This document shows positions 11,309 to 22,195 of a DNA stretch of 64,000 bases, piece after piece. The number at the start of each line of letters is the position of its first letter. The first letter of the stretch is position 1. The position numbers and the translations under genes are program-made. Source of the stretch: Pseudoalteromonas shioyasakiensis (GTDB taxonomy: Bacteria > Pseudomonadota > Gammaproteobacteria > Enterobacterales > Alteromonadaceae); assembly GCA_013391845.1 (NCBI GenBank), contig CP058414.1, forward strand, positions 2,032,501 through 2,096,500. Direction: 5' to 3'. The notes beneath the pieces were generated by a model that saw nothing but the letters and a program-made list of their open reading frames with translations, searched no databases and was not told where the DNA came from.

Positions 11309-11955
11309 GAGTCTAAATAGTCCTTATCATAAAAGGTTTTAACCCAGTGAGGGCGATAGGTGATCATCAAGGTAATAGCCATGCCATTGAGCATTGCTTC
11401 AGGAAACCAAATTATGGCACAAAGAATCAGATAGTTTTCTGAAATTTCAATAAAACTGTAATCACCAAGCAAGTAATAAAACACACCACTGGTAAGTATT
11501 TTGATACAGGCAATAACAGCAGCGGTTAAAAACGCGCATAAAAAGATATAAATAAAAAAGTGCCTTGGCAGATAGCTATAGCAAAGCACAAAACACAAAT
11601 AGCTTAACGTAACTGGTAAAAAAGCAGTAAACAATAAATGCACTGGCAGTATTGATATTGGCAGCTGAGCGACTAATACCAAGAGTAAACTTGCAAGAAG
11701 GCTTGCAAAAATGGCCAGTCGCCAACCTAAAATCAGGGTCACTGCAGTGACCCCTAAAATATGCAATTCGAGGCCTGGCAATATCCCCGCTTTAATACGC
11801 CACAGTACTGCAAGTACTAAAGCACAAGCGAGTACACCAACTTGTCTTATTGGTGTTGCCAATAATTGTGATGCGCTTTGTTTATCGAAACTCAGCCAAA
11901 GTATTAAAGCCACACAGCTCCACAAAGGAAGCTGCCATTGCATAGTGTCTATCAT
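11305..11955 (-). CDS. Predicted CbiM-like (energy-coupling factor type) membrane protein
   Basis: The 216-residue hydrophobic protein has about six to seven membrane segments. [19 protein letters not shown] near residue 64 resembles the conserved segment of CbiM-like proteins (COG3235). CbiM proteins are the substrate-binding or permease parts of cobalt and nickel ECF transporters. No ATPase or CbiQ-like gene is nearby, so the substrate and activity are unknown. The start overlaps the xthA stop codon (ATGA), implying translational coupling with xthA, and the gene ends 4 bp into rlmA. Confidence 0.6.
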   Translation of the reverse strand: MIDTMQWQLPLWSCVALILWLSFDKQSASQLLATPIRQVGVLACALVLAVLWRIKAGILPGLELHILGVTAVTLILGWRLAIFASLLASLLLVLVAQLPISILPVHLLFTAFLPVTLSYLCFVLCYSYLPRHFFIYIFLCAFLTAAVIACIKILTSGVFYYLLGDYSFIEISENYLILCAIIWFPEAMLNGMAITLMITYRPHWVKTFYDKDYLDS

Positions 11956-12761
11956 GCGTTAAAAGTTGACCAAATTGGGGCATGATCAGATGGCTTTTCG
12001 ATACCACGTAATTCGTAATCGATACCAGACTCAACACAACGTTTAGCAAGCGCTGGAGTTGCTAAGATCACATCAATACGTAAACCGCGGTTGTCATCAA
12101 AACCTTTTGAGCGGTAATCAAACCACGAATATTGCTCGGTTTTTTCTGGGTAAAGCTCTCGGAATGTATCTTTAAAGCCCCAGTTTAATAAAGTGCTTAG
12201 CCATTCACGCTCTTCTGGTTGGAACGAACACTTACCTGTTTTTAACCAGCGCTTACGGTTTGGTTCACCAATACCAATGTCGAGATCGGTCGGTGAAATA
12301 TTAATATCGCCCATCACGATAACATCTTGCTCAGGCGTGTGGTTATCTTCTAAATGGGTCATTAAATCTTTGTAGAACTGACGCTTATATGGGAACTTGG
12401 TTTCGTGGGCAATATTATCGCCTTGCGGGAAATAGCCATTCATCACCGTTAATTCACGGCCATTTTCTTGTGTCACAGTAACACTGATCATACGGCGCTG
12501 TGACTCGTCAGTATCGGTTGCAAAGCCTTTAACGACTGATTTTGGTTCTTGCTTACATAACATAGCCACGCCGTAGTGCGCTTTTTGACCGTGAAAATAA
12601 ACGTGATAACCCATTTTTTGCACGTCTTCGAGAGGGAAGGCCTCATCATGCACTTTGATTTCTTGTAAGCCAATAATATCTGGTTGATGTTTATCAATTA
12701 CGGCTTGCAACTGGTGTAAACGGGCGCGCAGGCCGTTAATGTTGAATGAGATTACCTTCAT
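11952..12761 (-). CDS. xthA: Exodeoxyribonuclease III
   Basis: The 269-residue protein carries the AP-endonuclease family motifs: [11 protein letters not shown] near residue 5, [13 protein letters not shown] near residue 31 with the catalytic glutamate, [13 protein letters not shown] near residue 150, and SDHAPIW near the end. Length equals that of E. coli XthA (268). It cleaves abasic sites and degrades DNA 3' to 5'. It is the first gene of an xthA-permease-rlmA overlapping run on the minus strand. Confidence 0.96.
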   Translation of the reverse strand: MKVISFNINGLRARLHQLQAVIDKHQPDIIGLQEIKVHDEAFPLEDVQKMGYHVYFHGQKAHYGVAMLCKQEPKSVVKGFATDTDESQRRMISVTVTQENGRELTVMNGYFPQGDNIAHETKFPYKRQFYKDLMTHLEDNHTPEQDVIVMGDINISPTDLDIGIGEPNRKRWLKTGKCSFQPEEREWLSTLLNWGFKDTFRELYPEKTEQYSWFDYRSKGFDDNRGLRIDVILATPALAKRCVESGIDYELRGIEKPSDHAPIWSTFNA

Positions 12762-12930
12762 GGTGCACCTATTATTTTTGTTTCAGTGTTTAGCGCAATT
12801 CTATCATCAAACTAGGGCTTATTCATGAGCTAATTACGAAAATCAAATTGGGTAAATGTTGATCAATTGCTGCTTAATTTAAAAACATTGTTAACTCACT
12901 ATTAATTATTAAATTAAATAAATAATTCAG

Positions 12931-12958
12931 TTGATCTACTTATTTTTGTTTATATAAT
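12931..12958 (+). promoter_or_regulatory. Sigma-70 type promoter for the DUF3718 gene
   Basis: TTGATC at 12931-12936 and TATAAT at 12953-12958 are separated by 16 bases and lie 47 bases before the ATG at 13005. The -10 box is a perfect match and the flanks are AT-rich. Confidence 0.7.
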
Positions 12959-13004
12959 GCGCGCAAACCATCCGTTCATATTATGTACTATTTAAAGGTA
13001 AACC

Positions 13005-13436
13005 ATGAAAAAACAATTAGTGATGCTTTCTCTTGCATGTATCTCATTTGGCTCATTAGCAAGCAACCCGCACTACTTTTCAGCTGATAACCGTATTGAA
13101 TCAAAGTTATGTAGCTTAAGTGCGAACGAAGGGTTTACCGCTGCACGTAAAGAAGCAGCAAAGCATGGCATTTCAATGTCACGTTTTTCAAAAAGCATTT
13201 TATGTAACGGTACTGACATTCGTGACATTGCTAAAAAAGCACAATCACAAGAAGCAGCTAAAGCAGCAGTTGAAGTGTTTGCTAAAAATGAGCAAAAAGA
13301 AACTCAACTTTGCATCACTGCACTTAAAAAAGGTTTAACACCTGTGCGTGAAAAAATTGGTAACTTAAATACTTTAAAATGTAATGGCGAAGCAGTAACA
13401 GATTTCGTTAAGCGTTACCAAAACGCAGCTATCTAA
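13005..13436 (+). CDS. DUF3718 domain-containing secreted protein
   Basis: The 143-residue protein has a signal peptide (about residues 1-20, cleaved after SLAS). The mature part holds two related segments of about 50 residues, each with a Cys near its start and end: IESKLCSLSANEGFTAARKE...LCNG, and ETQLCITALKKGLTPVREK...LKCNG. This duplicated Cys pattern fits DUF3718, a family of unknown function found mainly in Alteromonadales and Vibrionales. It has its own promoter and a strong terminator, so it is a single-gene transcript. Two disulphides in the periplasm are likely but inferred. Confidence 0.78.
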   Translation: MKKQLVMLSLACISFGSLASNPHYFSADNRIESKLCSLSANEGFTAARKEAAKHGISMSRFSKSILCNGTDIRDIAKKAQSQEAAKAAVEVFAKNEQKETQLCITALKKGLTPVREKIGNLNTLKCNGEAVTDFVKRYQNAAI

Positions 13437-13459
13437 TAGCGATATTATGGCTATATGGA

Positions 13460-13487
13460 AAAGCGCTCTTATGAGCGCTTTTTTTAT
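13460..13487 (+). terminator. Intrinsic terminator after DUF3718 gene
   Basis: AAGCGCTC and GAGCGCTT form an 8-bp stem with a TTAT loop, followed at once by a run of T. It starts 24 bases after the stop codon. Confidence 0.88.
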
Positions 13488-13530
13488 GAAAAAATTACAG
13501 CAAGCTATGAAAAGCTTGCTAAATCATAGG

Positions 13531-13547
13531 CTTAACCTTAGCTTAAC
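13531..13547 (+). promoter_or_regulatory. CTTAAC-N5-CTTAAC direct repeat (PmrA/QseB-like box)
   Basis: Two exact CTTAAC hexamers (13531-13536, 13542-13547) are 11 bp apart, one helical turn. This matches the YTTAAK-N5-YTTAAK form recognised by PmrA/QseB-type response regulators. It lies 95 bp before the EF-hand lipoprotein gene. No regulator gene of this type is in the window. Confidence 0.45.
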
Positions 13548-13641
13548 TGTTTAGTAAGTGCTTGATTTTAGTCAGTAAGACATTTTGGCATTCAACTTGT
13601 AATAGTCAAAGTGAATCTAATCGACTACAAGGAAATGTCTT

Positions 13642-14163
13642 ATGAACAAGTTAACTCTAGCATCAACAATTTTGGCAGCATTAAGCCTATCAGCATGTTC
13701 TGCAAGTAACTCTTTAGCAAAAATCGACAGTGATTTTGGTAGCCTAGATAATGACAATGACGGTTATATCTCTAAAGTAGAAGCTGATGACGATGCAATT
13801 TGGGATCATTTTTCAAATATCGATACCAACATGGATGAGCAAATTAGCCGCACTGAATTTAATACTTATATGCAGTTAAATACAGGTAAAGTGGCAACTG
13901 ATAGCGAGGTGTCTGAATCAGCATTTAAAGCAGAAATCGCTAGATTTGACCGCATCGAAAATGACTTTAAATCGTTAGATAACGATAAAAATGGTTATGT
14001 ATCAATTGAAGAAGCAGATGACGACGACATCGCAAATCATTTTGGCTATATGGATAGCAACAAAGATAAGCGTGTAAGTCGTACTGAATTTATCAACTAC
14101 ATTAGCAAATATGGCAGCGATGTTGCCGAAGATGATGCCCTTGAAATGGTTAAAAACAGCTAA
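13642..14163 (+). CDS. EF-hand calcium-binding lipoprotein
   Basis: The 173-residue protein has a lipoprotein signal (lipobox LSACSAS, Cys near residue 19) and two homologous halves, each with a pair of EF-hand loops: DNDNDGYISKVEAD and DTNMDEQISRTEF, then DNDKNGYVSIEEAD and DSNKDKRVSRTEF. All four loops keep acidic or Asn/Ser residues at positions 1, 3 and 5 and Glu at position 12 or nearby. It probably binds calcium at the outer membrane. ATG at 13642 is preceded by AAGGAA with 5 bases spacing. A terminator follows. Its partners are not known. Confidence 0.85.
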   Translation: MNKLTLASTILAALSLSACSASNSLAKIDSDFGSLDNDNDGYISKVEADDDAIWDHFSNIDTNMDEQISRTEFNTYMQLNTGKVATDSEVSESAFKAEIARFDRIENDFKSLDNDKNGYVSIEEADDDDIANHFGYMDSNKDKRVSRTEFINYISKYGSDVAEDDALEMVKNS

Positions 14164-14192
14164 TTTCATTATTCATTTTTGAAATATCCCCC

Positions 14193-14220
14193 AAAGCCAG
14201 TGTTTTACACTGGCTTTTTT
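14193..14220 (+). terminator. Intrinsic terminator after EF-hand gene
   Basis: GCCAGTG and CACTGGC form a perfect stem with a short TTTTA loop, flanked by AAA upstream and a T-run downstream. Confidence 0.88.
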
Positions 14221-14294
14221 ATAATAATTTTTCCAACCTTGGCTGACTTCTGTCATAATAGAGCGTTAGTGATTTAAAATGACCTTTAGTAACG

Positions 14295-14885
14295 ATGGCC
14301 ACAAAACGTATCAGTGATGAACAGTTAGTCGAAATCATAGAAGCTGCGATTTTTGTTGCTGGAAAACCCGTGTCTAAACGGCATTTAAAAGAAACAGTAT
14401 TAGCTGATTTAAGCGTATCTATGCCACGCATTAATAATGCAATTGAACAGATTCAAACGCATTATCAAACCAGAGGTATCAAGCTTGTTGCAGTAGGTAG
14501 CGGTTATAGATTTCAGGCCTGTGCGAGTTTAGCACCTTGGCTGGCAAACTTATGGCAAGAGCGCGCACCTAAATACTCAAGAGCACTATTAGAAACTTTA
14601 TCCTTGATTGCCTACAGGCAACCTATTACCCGTGGTGAAATTGAACAAGTACGGGGAGTAACCGTTGGCTCAGGGATTATTAAAACCTTATTAGAAAGAG
14701 AGTGGGTAAGGGTTGTGGGCCACAAAGAAGTGCCAGGTCGCCCTGCTTTGTATGCAACAACATCCGCTTTCTTAGACTATTTTTCATTAGCTGGTTTAGA
14801 TGAATTACCACCATTACCTGAACTTCAGGAGAGTAAAATCAACCAGCTATTGAGCGATCCTTCTGTGAGAGAACTATCTGAATGA
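14295..14885 (+). CDS. scpB: Segregation and condensation protein B
   Basis: The 196-residue protein contains the ScpB winged-helix pair: [19 protein letters not shown] near residue 10 and [20 protein letters not shown] near residue 97, then [19 protein letters not shown] and [15 protein letters not shown]. ScpB bridges ScpA to SMC in the chromosome condensin complex. The partner gene scpA is usually directly upstream, but here an EF-hand lipoprotein with a terminator is there instead. It overlaps rluB by 4 bp. The ribosome site before the ATG is weak. Confidence 0.93.
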   Translation: MATKRISDEQLVEIIEAAIFVAGKPVSKRHLKETVLADLSVSMPRINNAIEQIQTHYQTRGIKLVAVGSGYRFQACASLAPWLANLWQERAPKYSRALLETLSLIAYRQPITRGEIEQVRGVTVGSGIIKTLLEREWVRVVGHKEVPGRPALYATTSAFLDYFSLAGLDELPPLPELQESKINQLLSDPSVRELSE

Positions 14886-15754
14886 GTAATTTAGAAACTG
14901 AAAAGTTACAAAAAGTATTAGCCCGTGCAGGCGTGGGTTCACGTCGTGAAATGGAAAAATACATCGATGCCAACCGCGTGAGCGTGAATGGTAAAGTGGC
15001 GCGTTTAGGCGACCGTGTAGAAACAACCGATGTGATTCGTGTTGACGGTCACGTGGTAAAAATTGAAGACAAAGCTGACCGTATTTGTCGTGTGCTTATG
15101 TATAACAAACCAGAAGGTGAGTTATGTACACGTAAAGATCCCGAAGGCCGCCGTACGGTATTTGATCGCTTACCACGTGTTGATGGCGAGCGCTGGATAG
15201 CGGTAGGTCGTTTAGATATTAATACCGCAGGTTTAATGCTGTTCACCAATGACGGTGAACTTGCAAATCGTTTAATGCACCCAAGTTACGAAGTAGAGCG
15301 TGAATACTCTGCTCGTGTATTTGGCGAAGTAACTAATGATACGCTGCGCACTTTAACAAAAGGTGTTGAACTTGATGATGGCCCTGCAAAATTCTTGAAC
15401 ATCAAACCTATGGGTGGTGAGGGGATCAATCGTTGGTTCAATGTCACATTAACTGAAGGTCGTAACCGCGAAGTACGTCGTTTATGGCAATCACAAGATG
15501 TTGAAGTATCGCGTCTTATCCGTATTCGTTACGGTAAGTTAGAGCTTGATAAGCGCTTACCTCAAGGTGGTTGGGCTGAGCTTGATTTAGATACGGTAAA
15601 CTATTTACGTAAAACAGTACAACTAGGCCGCGAAACGCAAACTAAGCTGTCGGTTATTCCTGAAAAGCGTAAAGACAAGCGTGCTAAAATTAACCAAATT
15701 CGTAAGGCGGTTAAAAAGCACAATCAACGCGCTAAACAAACTAAGCGTCGTTAA
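14882..15754 (+). CDS. rluB: 23S rRNA pseudouridine(2605) synthase
   Basis: The 290-residue protein has an N-terminal S4 RNA-binding domain ([20 protein letters not shown], about residues 8-60) and an RsuA-type catalytic domain with [19 protein letters not shown] near residue 112, where the Asp is the nucleophile. The last 40 residues are a Lys/Arg-rich tail, common in RluB. The neighbouring scpB and the tail favour RluB over RluE/RluF. ATGA overlap with scpB indicates coupled translation. Confidence 0.93.
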   Translation: MSNLETEKLQKVLARAGVGSRREMEKYIDANRVSVNGKVARLGDRVETTDVIRVDGHVVKIEDKADRICRVLMYNKPEGELCTRKDPEGRRTVFDRLPRVDGERWIAVGRLDINTAGLMLFTNDGELANRLMHPSYEVEREYSARVFGEVTNDTLRTLTKGVELDDGPAKFLNIKPMGGEGINRWFNVTLTEGRNREVRRLWQSQDVEVSRLIRIRYGKLELDKRLPQGGWAELDLDTVNYLRKTVQLGRETQTKLSVIPEKRKDKRAKINQIRKAVKKHNQRAKQTKRR

Positions 15755-15804
15755 TCAATAATATAGCGGTTTGCAGATAAAGCGATTTATTTGCAAACTG
15801 GCAT

Positions 15805-15838
15805 AAAAAAAAGCAGCGATATCGCTGCTTTTTTTGTT
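15805..15838. terminator. Bidirectional terminator between rluB and ald
   Basis: A perfect 20-bp palindrome, AAGCAGCGATATCGCTGCTT at 15811-15830, has an A-run on the left and a T-run on the right, so it can stop both convergent transcripts. Confidence 0.9.
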
Positions 15839-15850
15839 TCACAATGCTAA

Positions 15851-16972
15851 TTAAGCATTTTCAACAGCTGTACGTGGGTCAACATATTCCATGTTGAAAG
15901 CTTCAGCTACTTCTTTATAAGTAACTTGGCCTTTGATCACGTTTAAGCCTTTTAAGAAGTTTGCATCGTCAAGAAGCGCTTTCTTGTAGCCTTTGTTAGC
16001 AAGGTTGATGATGAACGGTAATGTTGCGTTGTTAAGTGCAAACGTCGAAGTACGTGGTACAGCACCTGGCATGTTAGCAACACAGTAGTGAACAACTTCA
16101 TCAACGATGAAAGTAGGATCAGCATGAGTTGTCGCTTTAGAAGTTGCGATACAACCACCTTGGTCGATTGCAACGTCAACGATTGCAGAACCAGGTTTCA
16201 TTGCTTTGATGTGCTCAGCCGTTACTAGTTTAGGCGCTGCAGCACCAGGGATTAATACGCCACCGATCACAAGGTCAGCTTCTAGTACGTGTTTTTCTAA
16301 CGCGTCAGCTGTAGAGTAGATAGCTTTAACTTTATTACCGAACTGCGCATCTAATGCACGTAATACATCGATGTTACGGTCAAGAACAACAACATCAGCA
16401 CCTAGGCCAACAGCCATTTGCGCTGCGCTACGACCAACCATGCCGCCGCCGATAACAACTACTTTAGCTGGCTCAACACCTGGTACACCACCAAGTAACA
16501 TACCACGGCCGTGGTTTGCTTTTTCAAGCGCTTGTGCACCAGCTTGAATAGACATACGACCTGCAACCTCACTCATAGGAGCTAGAAGTGGTAAACCGCC
16601 ACGTGAATCAGTTACTGTTTCGTAAGCGATACATACTGCGCCACTTTTAACAAGGTCTTCAGTTTGTGGAAGATCCGGTGCTAAGTGAAGGTAAGTAAAT
16701 AGAATTTGGTCTTCGCGTAACATAGCACGCTCAACAGCTTGTGGCTCTTTTACTTTAACGATCATTTCAGCTTTAGCAAAAACGTCTGCTGCTGTTGGTA
16801 AAATTTCAGCACCAGCCGCAATATAATCTTCATTCGTAAAGCCAATGCCCATACCAGCATCAGTCTCAACAAACACTTGGTGGCCATGGTTTACTAGTTC
16901 ACGAACACTCGCAGGAACCATACCTACACGGTATTCATGGTTTTTGATTTCTTTAGGTACACCAATAATCAT
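15851..16972 (-). CDS. ald: Alanine dehydrogenase
   Basis: The 373-residue protein starts [18 protein letters not shown] and contains the catalytic lysine/histidine regions and the dinucleotide fold [19 protein letters not shown] near residue 171. Length and ends fit alanine dehydrogenase, which interconverts L-alanine and pyruvate with NAD. It is divergent from an Lrp-family regulator with 142 bp between them. Ald genes are often under Lrp-type control, so regulation by that neighbour is a reasonable inference. Confidence 0.95.
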   Translation of the reverse strand: MIIGVPKEIKNHEYRVGMVPASVRELVNHGHQVFVETDAGMGIGFTNEDYIAAGAEILPTAADVFAKAEMIVKVKEPQAVERAMLREDQILFTYLHLAPDLPQTEDLVKSGAVCIAYETVTDSRGGLPLLAPMSEVAGRMSIQAGAQALEKANHGRGMLLGGVPGVEPAKVVVIGGGMVGRSAAQMAVGLGADVVVLDRNIDVLRALDAQFGNKVKAIYSTADALEKHVLEADLVIGGVLIPGAAAPKLVTAEHIKAMKPGSAIVDVAIDQGGCIATSKATTHADPTFIVDEVVHYCVANMPGAVPRTSTFALNNATLPFIINLANKGYKKALLDDANFLKGLNVIKGQVTYKEVAEAFNMEYVDPRTAVENA

Positions 16973-17114
16973 AGTTTTTCGCCTTAATAGAACGGGATAA
17001 AATTTTTGACTATTATATTCATGACTAGCCAGTGTGTCTCACCTTTTTTTAATGAGCTTCTAGTGATATAATCTAAAAATAACTTAAAAACAGTGCAAAA
17101 CTCTGGTTTGGCTT

Positions 17115-17594
17115 ATGCATCAATTACTCGACAGAATAGACCGTAAAATATTAATGGAATTACAGCACGATGGTCGGATCTCTAACGTAGAGCTGGCAAG
17201 GCGTGTAGGGCTAAGTGCCACCCCGTGTTTAGAGCGTGTAAAAAAGCTTGAAAGGGAGGGGTATATACTCGGATATAAAGCGGTAGTAGATCCTGCTAAG
17301 CTTGGGCAGGGTTTATCCGTTTATGTAGAAGTGACCATCACCAAAACATCACCTGATGTGTTCGAAGAGTTTAACGCCGCTGTTAAAAAGCACGACGAAA
17401 TTATTGAATGTCACTTGGTGTCGGGTAATTTCGACTTTTTATTAAAAACGCGGGTAAATGATATGTCGGAATATCGAAATGTACTAGGCGATATTCTACT
17501 AAAACTACCTAATGTCAGTGAAAGCCGAACGTATGTGGTAATGGAAGAAGTAAAAGGTGAAGAAGGGGTCATTATTCGCCCATATATTGCTTAA
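17115..17594 (+). CDS. lrp: Leucine-responsive regulatory protein
   Basis: The 159-residue protein has an N-terminal helix-turn-helix (LDRIDRKILMELQHDGRISNVELARRVGLSATPCLER region, residues 5-40) and a C-terminal RAM/ACT-like effector domain ending in EEVKGEEGVI. Length and the location just upstream of ftsK match enterobacterial Lrp. It is a global regulator of amino-acid metabolism. The ald gene diverges from it and is a likely target. Confidence 0.93.
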   Translation: MHQLLDRIDRKILMELQHDGRISNVELARRVGLSATPCLERVKKLEREGYILGYKAVVDPAKLGQGLSVYVEVTITKTSPDVFEEFNAAVKKHDEIIECHLVSGNFDFLLKTRVNDMSEYRNVLGDILLKLPNVSESRTYVVMEEVKGEEGVIIRPYIA

Positions 17595-17735
17595 ACTGTT
17601 AAAATACACATAGAGTAACAAAAACTTGTTCATTATCAGTCCATCAAGGCTAAGATAAAGTGCATCAAACGGCATTTCCTGCTAAGGTATTTCACTGCTA
17701 ATCGATCAGTAAAGAATAATAAGGAATAGGGAGCT

Positions 17736-20228
17736 ATGCGCCTAAATGGTGTTCAAAGACTGTTAGAAACGGGGCTAATCATCAGCACCTTTGCTGCAGT
17801 ATTTATTTTATGTGCATTAATCAGTTTTGATCCTGCCGACCCTTCATGGTCGCAAACCGGTGAATTTGTTAATGTTAAGAATATTACCGGCACTGCGGGG
17901 GCCTGGGTTGCAGATATCCTATTACTCACTTTTGGCTGGCTTGCTTATTTAGTCCCTGTTGCTATTCAATTATTTGGTTATTTATTGTTTAAACAGCCAC
18001 ATCGTATTTTTCAGCTTGATTACACCACACTTGCCTTACGTGTCATTGGCTTTGCGCTGTTTATTACTTCAGCGACTGCCATTAGCAGCATTAACTTCGA
18101 CGATATTTATAACTTCTCATCTGGTGGGGTAGTAGGGGATGTCATTGCAACAGCAATGATGCCGACCTTTAATTTTACCGGCACCTCGATTCTATTACTG
18201 TGCTTTTTCTTTGCTGGATTAACCCTATTAACGGGGATTTCTTGGGTGCAATTTGTCGATTTTGTCGGCAAGTGGGTAATGAAATTATTCTACTTTTTAC
18301 GTGAGCAATTTTCTGCTTGGATGCACCGTGAAAAAGAAGCAGTTAAAGATGTCGCCACCACAGAGCCTGACGCCAACTTTGTAGAACCAGAAAACGAGCC
18401 AGCTATTAGCTTCAATGATGCTGATGAAGATGAGCCAAAAGCGACCAAGCAACAGCAAAAGTCTGCTGAAAAAGCAGATGAAGACTTCAAAGGCTTTGAT
18501 GAGCTTGATGATATTCTTGACCAAGAAATTGGATTCAGTGCTCTTGATGAAGAATCATTCGATACCGTATCGGCACTTAATGCGCTTGATCAGAGCCCTG
18601 TAGTAGAGCAAGAAAAGCCTGTAACAACGGTTGTTTCGCCTGCTCGCCCAATGCCTAAACCAAAACCTGCGTATCAGCCACCACCAACAGCGAAAGAAAA
18701 ATTCGAAGCCTTGCTCGAAGAGCAACCGCCTGTAAATCCGTTACCATCGCTGGATTTATTAGATCGTCCAGATAAAGCGAAAAACCCATTATCACAAGAA
18801 GAATTAGATGGTATTTCTCGTTTAGTTGAAACCAAATTACTTGACTTTAACATTCAAGCTGCGGTTGTGGGTGTATACCCAGGTCCGGTTGTAACGCGTT
18901 TTGAGCTTGATTTAGCGCCGGGTATTAAAGTAGCTAAAATCACTGGCTTAGCTAAAGATTTAGCGCGTTCACTCTCTGCAGTAAGCGTACGTGTTGTAGA
19001 AGTTATTCCGGGTAAAACTTATGTTGGTTTAGAGTTACCTAACAAACATCGTGAAATCGTGCGTTTAAGTGAAGTTATTAACGCACCTAAATTTGAATCA
19101 AACCCATCACCACTGACTATGGTGTTAGGTAAAGACATTGCTGGCGAGCCAGTGTGTGCTGACCTTGGCAAAATGCCACATTTACTTGTTGCGGGTACAA
19201 CTGGTTCAGGTAAGTCAGTGGGCGTTAATGTAATGATATTAAGCTTACTATACAAATCGGGCCCTGATGATGTTCGTATGATCATGATCGACCCGAAAAT
19301 GCTTGAACTTTCTGTGTACGAAGGCATCCCACATTTATTATGTGAAGTTGTTACTGACATGAAAGAAGCAGCCAATGCATTGCGTTGGTGTGTAGGCGAA
19401 ATGGAACGTCGTTATAAGCTGATGTCGGCACTTGGGGTGCGTAACTTAAAAGGTTACAACCAAAAAGTGTTGGATGCCAAAGAAGCGGGTCAACCAATTC
19501 TAGATCCACTGTTTAAAGATACCGACGGTATGGCCGATGGCCCTGAAGAGCTAGATAAACTACCAAGTATTGTGGTGGTTATTGACGAATTTGCCGACAT
19601 GATGATGATCGTGGGTAAAAAAGTGGAAGAGCTGATTGCACGTATCGCACAAAAAGCCCGTGCTGCAGGTATTCACTTAGTGTTAGCAACACAACGCCCA
19701 TCGGTTGACGTTATTACAGGTTTGATTAAAGCGAATATTCCAACACGTATGGCGTTCCAAGTTTCAAGTAAAATTGATTCGCGTACCATTTTAGATCAGC
19801 AAGGTGCTGAAAACTTACTTGGTATGGGTGACATGCTTTACTTACCACCAGGTACTAGTGTACCAGTGCGTGTGCATGGCGCGTTTGTTGACGACCACGA
19901 AGTTCATGCGGTCGTAGATGATTGGAAAAAACGTGGCAAACCAAATTATATAGATGAAATTTTGAGTGGCGATGCCACAGAAGAAATTCTACTACCAGGA
20001 GAAACCAGTGAAGACGGTGATGAAGAGTCAGATCCGCTTTACGATGAAGCAGTATCATTTGTAATTGAAACCGGCAAAGTGTCGGTATCGAGTGTACAGC
20101 GTAAGCTTCGTGTAGGTTATAACCGCGCAGCTCGTTTAGTTGAACAAATGGAAACATCAGGCATTGTTAGCGCACCAGGACATAACGGTGCCCGCGAAGT
20201 CTTAGTGCCAAATGGTGGAGCAAATTAA
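17736..20228 (+). CDS. ftsK: DNA translocase FtsK
   Basis: The 830-residue protein has four N-terminal membrane segments (about residues 15-190), an acidic and proline-rich linker (about 200-340), and the motor with Walker [12 protein letters not shown] near residue 489 and [12 protein letters not shown] near 615. It ends with the gamma winged-helix domain (about 760-825) that reads KOPS sequences. It pumps DNA at the septum and activates XerCD at dif. The linker is much shorter than in E. coli FtsK (1329 residues), as usual outside enterics. The start has AGGGAGCT just upstream; the lolA start overlaps its last base. Confidence 0.96.
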   Translation: MRLNGVQRLLETGLIISTFAAVFILCALISFDPADPSWSQTGEFVNVKNITGTAGAWVADILLLTFGWLAYLVPVAIQLFGYLLFKQPHRIFQLDYTTLALRVIGFALFITSATAISSINFDDIYNFSSGGVVGDVIATAMMPTFNFTGTSILLLCFFFAGLTLLTGISWVQFVDFVGKWVMKLFYFLREQFSAWMHREKEAVKDVATTEPDANFVEPENEPAISFNDADEDEPKATKQQQKSAEKADEDFKGFDELDDILDQEIGFSALDEESFDTVSALNALDQSPVVEQEKPVTTVVSPARPMPKPKPAYQPPPTAKEKFEALLEEQPPVNPLPSLDLLDRPDKAKNPLSQEELDGISRLVETKLLDFNIQAAVVGVYPGPVVTRFELDLAPGIKVAKITGLAKDLARSLSAVSVRVVEVIPGKTYVGLELPNKHREIVRLSEVINAPKFESNPSPLTMVLGKDIAGEPVCADLGKMPHLLVAGTTGSGKSVGVNVMILSLLYKSGPDDVRMIMIDPKMLELSVYEGIPHLLCEVVTDMKEAANALRWCVGEMERRYKLMSALGVRNLKGYNQKVLDAKEAGQPILDPLFKDTDGMADGPEELDKLPSIVVVIDEFADMMMIVGKKVEELIARIAQKARAAGIHLVLATQRPSVDVITGLIKANIPTRMAFQVSSKIDSRTILDQQGAENLLGMGDMLYLPPGTSVPVRVHGAFVDDHEVHAVVDDWKKRGKPNYIDEILSGDATEEILLPGETSEDGDEESDPLYDEAVSFVIETGKVSVSSVQRKLRVGYNRAARLVEQMETSGIVSAPGHNGAREVLVPNGGAN

Positions 20229-20854
20229 TGAAAAAAATTAAATACCTAGCCCTAATTATGGGTTGTTTATTAAGCGGTCAAAGTTTTGCAGACGACAGCG
20301 AAGCATTGCAACAACAACTGGCTGCGATTAAAAGTTTTAAAGCAGAGTTTTCGCAGCAAGTTACCGATTCGCAAGGCGAAGCTATCATGCAAGGTGAAGG
20401 GAATATTGCTCTTCAACAACCTATGATGATCCGCTGGCAACAGCAAAGCCCAGACGATACCTTGTTTGTATCTAATGGCGACAAAACTTATTACTTCGAT
20501 AGCTTTGCTGAGCAAGTAACGATTATGAATACCCACAGCTTGATTGATTCAACACCGTTTGTATTGTTGACCTCTAAAGATCCTGAGCAATGGGCTAAAT
20601 ACCAAGTTGTGGCAACCGATGCAGGCTTTAGCGTAACACCAAACAAAGGCGTTGAGAGCCAAGTTGAAAAGTTAGACATTAGCTTTAATGCTCAAGAGCA
20701 AGGACTAGCATCACTGACAGTATTAGATACCTCTGGTCAGCAGTCTTTATTTACCTTTAAAGATGCTAAAGTAAACGAAGCACTTGCAACTCAAACCTTT
20801 GAATTTACCATTCCTGAGGGCGTTGAAGTTGACGACCAAAGCCAAGGTGATTAA
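20228..20854 (+). CDS. lolA: Outer-membrane lipoprotein carrier protein
   Basis: The 208-residue protein has a Sec signal peptide (residues 1-21, cleaved after SFA) and the LolA pattern: FKAEFSQQVTDSQGE, GNIALQQPMMIRWQQQSPD, and PFVLLTSKDPEQW. LolA ferries lipoproteins through the periplasm from LolCDE to LolB. It follows ftsK with a 1-bp overlap and rarA follows 3 bp later, the conserved ftsK-lolA-rarA order. Several lipoproteins encoded here (LpoB-like, EF-hand, Pal) would be its cargo. Confidence 0.95.
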   Translation: MKKIKYLALIMGCLLSGQSFADDSEALQQQLAAIKSFKAEFSQQVTDSQGEAIMQGEGNIALQQPMMIRWQQQSPDDTLFVSNGDKTYYFDSFAEQVTIMNTHSLIDSTPFVLLTSKDPEQWAKYQVVATDAGFSVTPNKGVESQVEKLDISFNAQEQGLASLTVLDTSGQQSLFTFKDAKVNEALATQTFEFTIPEGVEVDDQSQGD

Positions 20855-20857
20855 GGC

Positions 20858-22195
20858 TTGAGTAATCTCGGATTTAACTTTGGTCCTGATGTGCGCCCAC
20901 TTGCGGCGCGCATGCGACCCGAAACACTCAATGACTACATAGGTCAGCAGCACCTTTTAAGCCCCGATAAACCTCTTTACCAAGCCATTCTTGCAGGTCG
21001 ATGCCACAGCCTCATTTTGTGGGGGCCGCCAGGCGTTGGTAAAACTACGTTAGCGCAAATTATTGCGAACCATGCCGATGCAAGCCTTATTCAAATGTCG
21101 GCGGTCACAGCAGGTGTCAAAGACATTCGTGAAGCGGTAAGCGAAGCAAAAGCAAATCTTGCAGGGCGAGGACAACGCACCTTACTGTTTGTCGACGAAG
21201 TGCATCGCTTTAATAAATCTCAGCAAGATGCATTCTTACCACATATTGAAGATGGTACTTTTATTTTTGTTGGCGCGACCACCGAAAACCCATCATTTGC
21301 ACTTAATAACGCAATACTTTCTCGTGCCCGTGTTTATGTATTAAAAGCACTTAAGCAAGCCGATTTATTTACTGTGATTGAGCGCGCTTTACGCGAAGAC
21401 GTTGAGCTAAGCCAAAAACACATTGAAATTGCCGATAACGCCAAACAAGCACTTTGCCAAGCAAGTGATGGCGATGCTCGTAAAGTGCTTAACTTACTAG
21501 AACAAGCTGTTGATTTAACCACTGAGCAGCAGGGCAAATACCTTGTTGATCAACATGTTTTAAGCCAAGTTCTACCAACTCACTTAGCCAAGTACGACAA
21601 AGGCGGCGATGAGTTCTACGACTTAATTTCAGCGTTTCATAAATCGGTGCGTGGTAGTTCTCCTGATGGCGCCTTATATTGGTACTGCCGAATTTTAGCA
21701 GGTGGCGGCGACCCGCTTTATGTGGCTAGGCGTTTATTAGCGATTGCCACAGAGGATATCGGTAATGCCGACCCACGTGCAATGGAAGTAGCACTAAATG
21801 CATGGGATATTTTTCAACGTGTTGGTCCAAGTGAAGGTGAGCGCGCTATAGCTCAGGCCACCATTTACTTAGCCAGCGCACCGAAAAGTAACGCGGTGTA
21901 TATGGCGTTTAATCAAGCAATGCAAGATGCTAAAAATGAACCGAGTTATCCTGTGCCAGAGCATTTACGTAATGCGCCAACAAGTCTAATGAAAGATTTA
22001 GGCTATGGTGCAGAGTATCGTTATGCACACAATGAAGAAGGCGCATTTGCTGCTGGCGAGAAGTATTTCCCAGAAGCAATTCATGATCGTCAGTATTACT
22101 TCCCAACAGATCGCGGGCTTGAACAAAAAATAAAACAAAAGCTGGAATATTTAACCCAGCGCAACGAGCAAAGTGATATTAAACGTTATGAATAG
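20858..22195 (+). CDS. rarA: Replication-associated recombination protein A
   Basis: The 445-residue AAA+ ATPase has Walker [13 protein letters not shown] near residue 54 and [19 protein letters not shown] near 110, followed by the RarA C-terminal tetramerisation region ([19 protein letters not shown]). RarA acts at stalled replication forks. The start is TTG at 20858 because the family N-terminus ([18 protein letters not shown]) begins there and no ATG fits. The likely ribosome site overlaps the lolA stop region. Confidence 0.95.
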   Translation: MSNLGFNFGPDVRPLAARMRPETLNDYIGQQHLLSPDKPLYQAILAGRCHSLILWGPPGVGKTTLAQIIANHADASLIQMSAVTAGVKDIREAVSEAKANLAGRGQRTLLFVDEVHRFNKSQQDAFLPHIEDGTFIFVGATTENPSFALNNAILSRARVYVLKALKQADLFTVIERALREDVELSQKHIEIADNAKQALCQASDGDARKVLNLLEQAVDLTTEQQGKYLVDQHVLSQVLPTHLAKYDKGGDEFYDLISAFHKSVRGSSPDGALYWYCRILAGGGDPLYVARRLLAIATEDIGNADPRAMEVALNAWDIFQRVGPSEGERAIAQATIYLASAPKSNAVYMAFNQAMQDAKNEPSYPVPEHLRNAPTSLMKDLGYGAEYRYAHNEEGAFAAGEKYFPEAIHDRQYYFPTDRGLEQKIKQKLEYLTQRNEQSDIKRYE

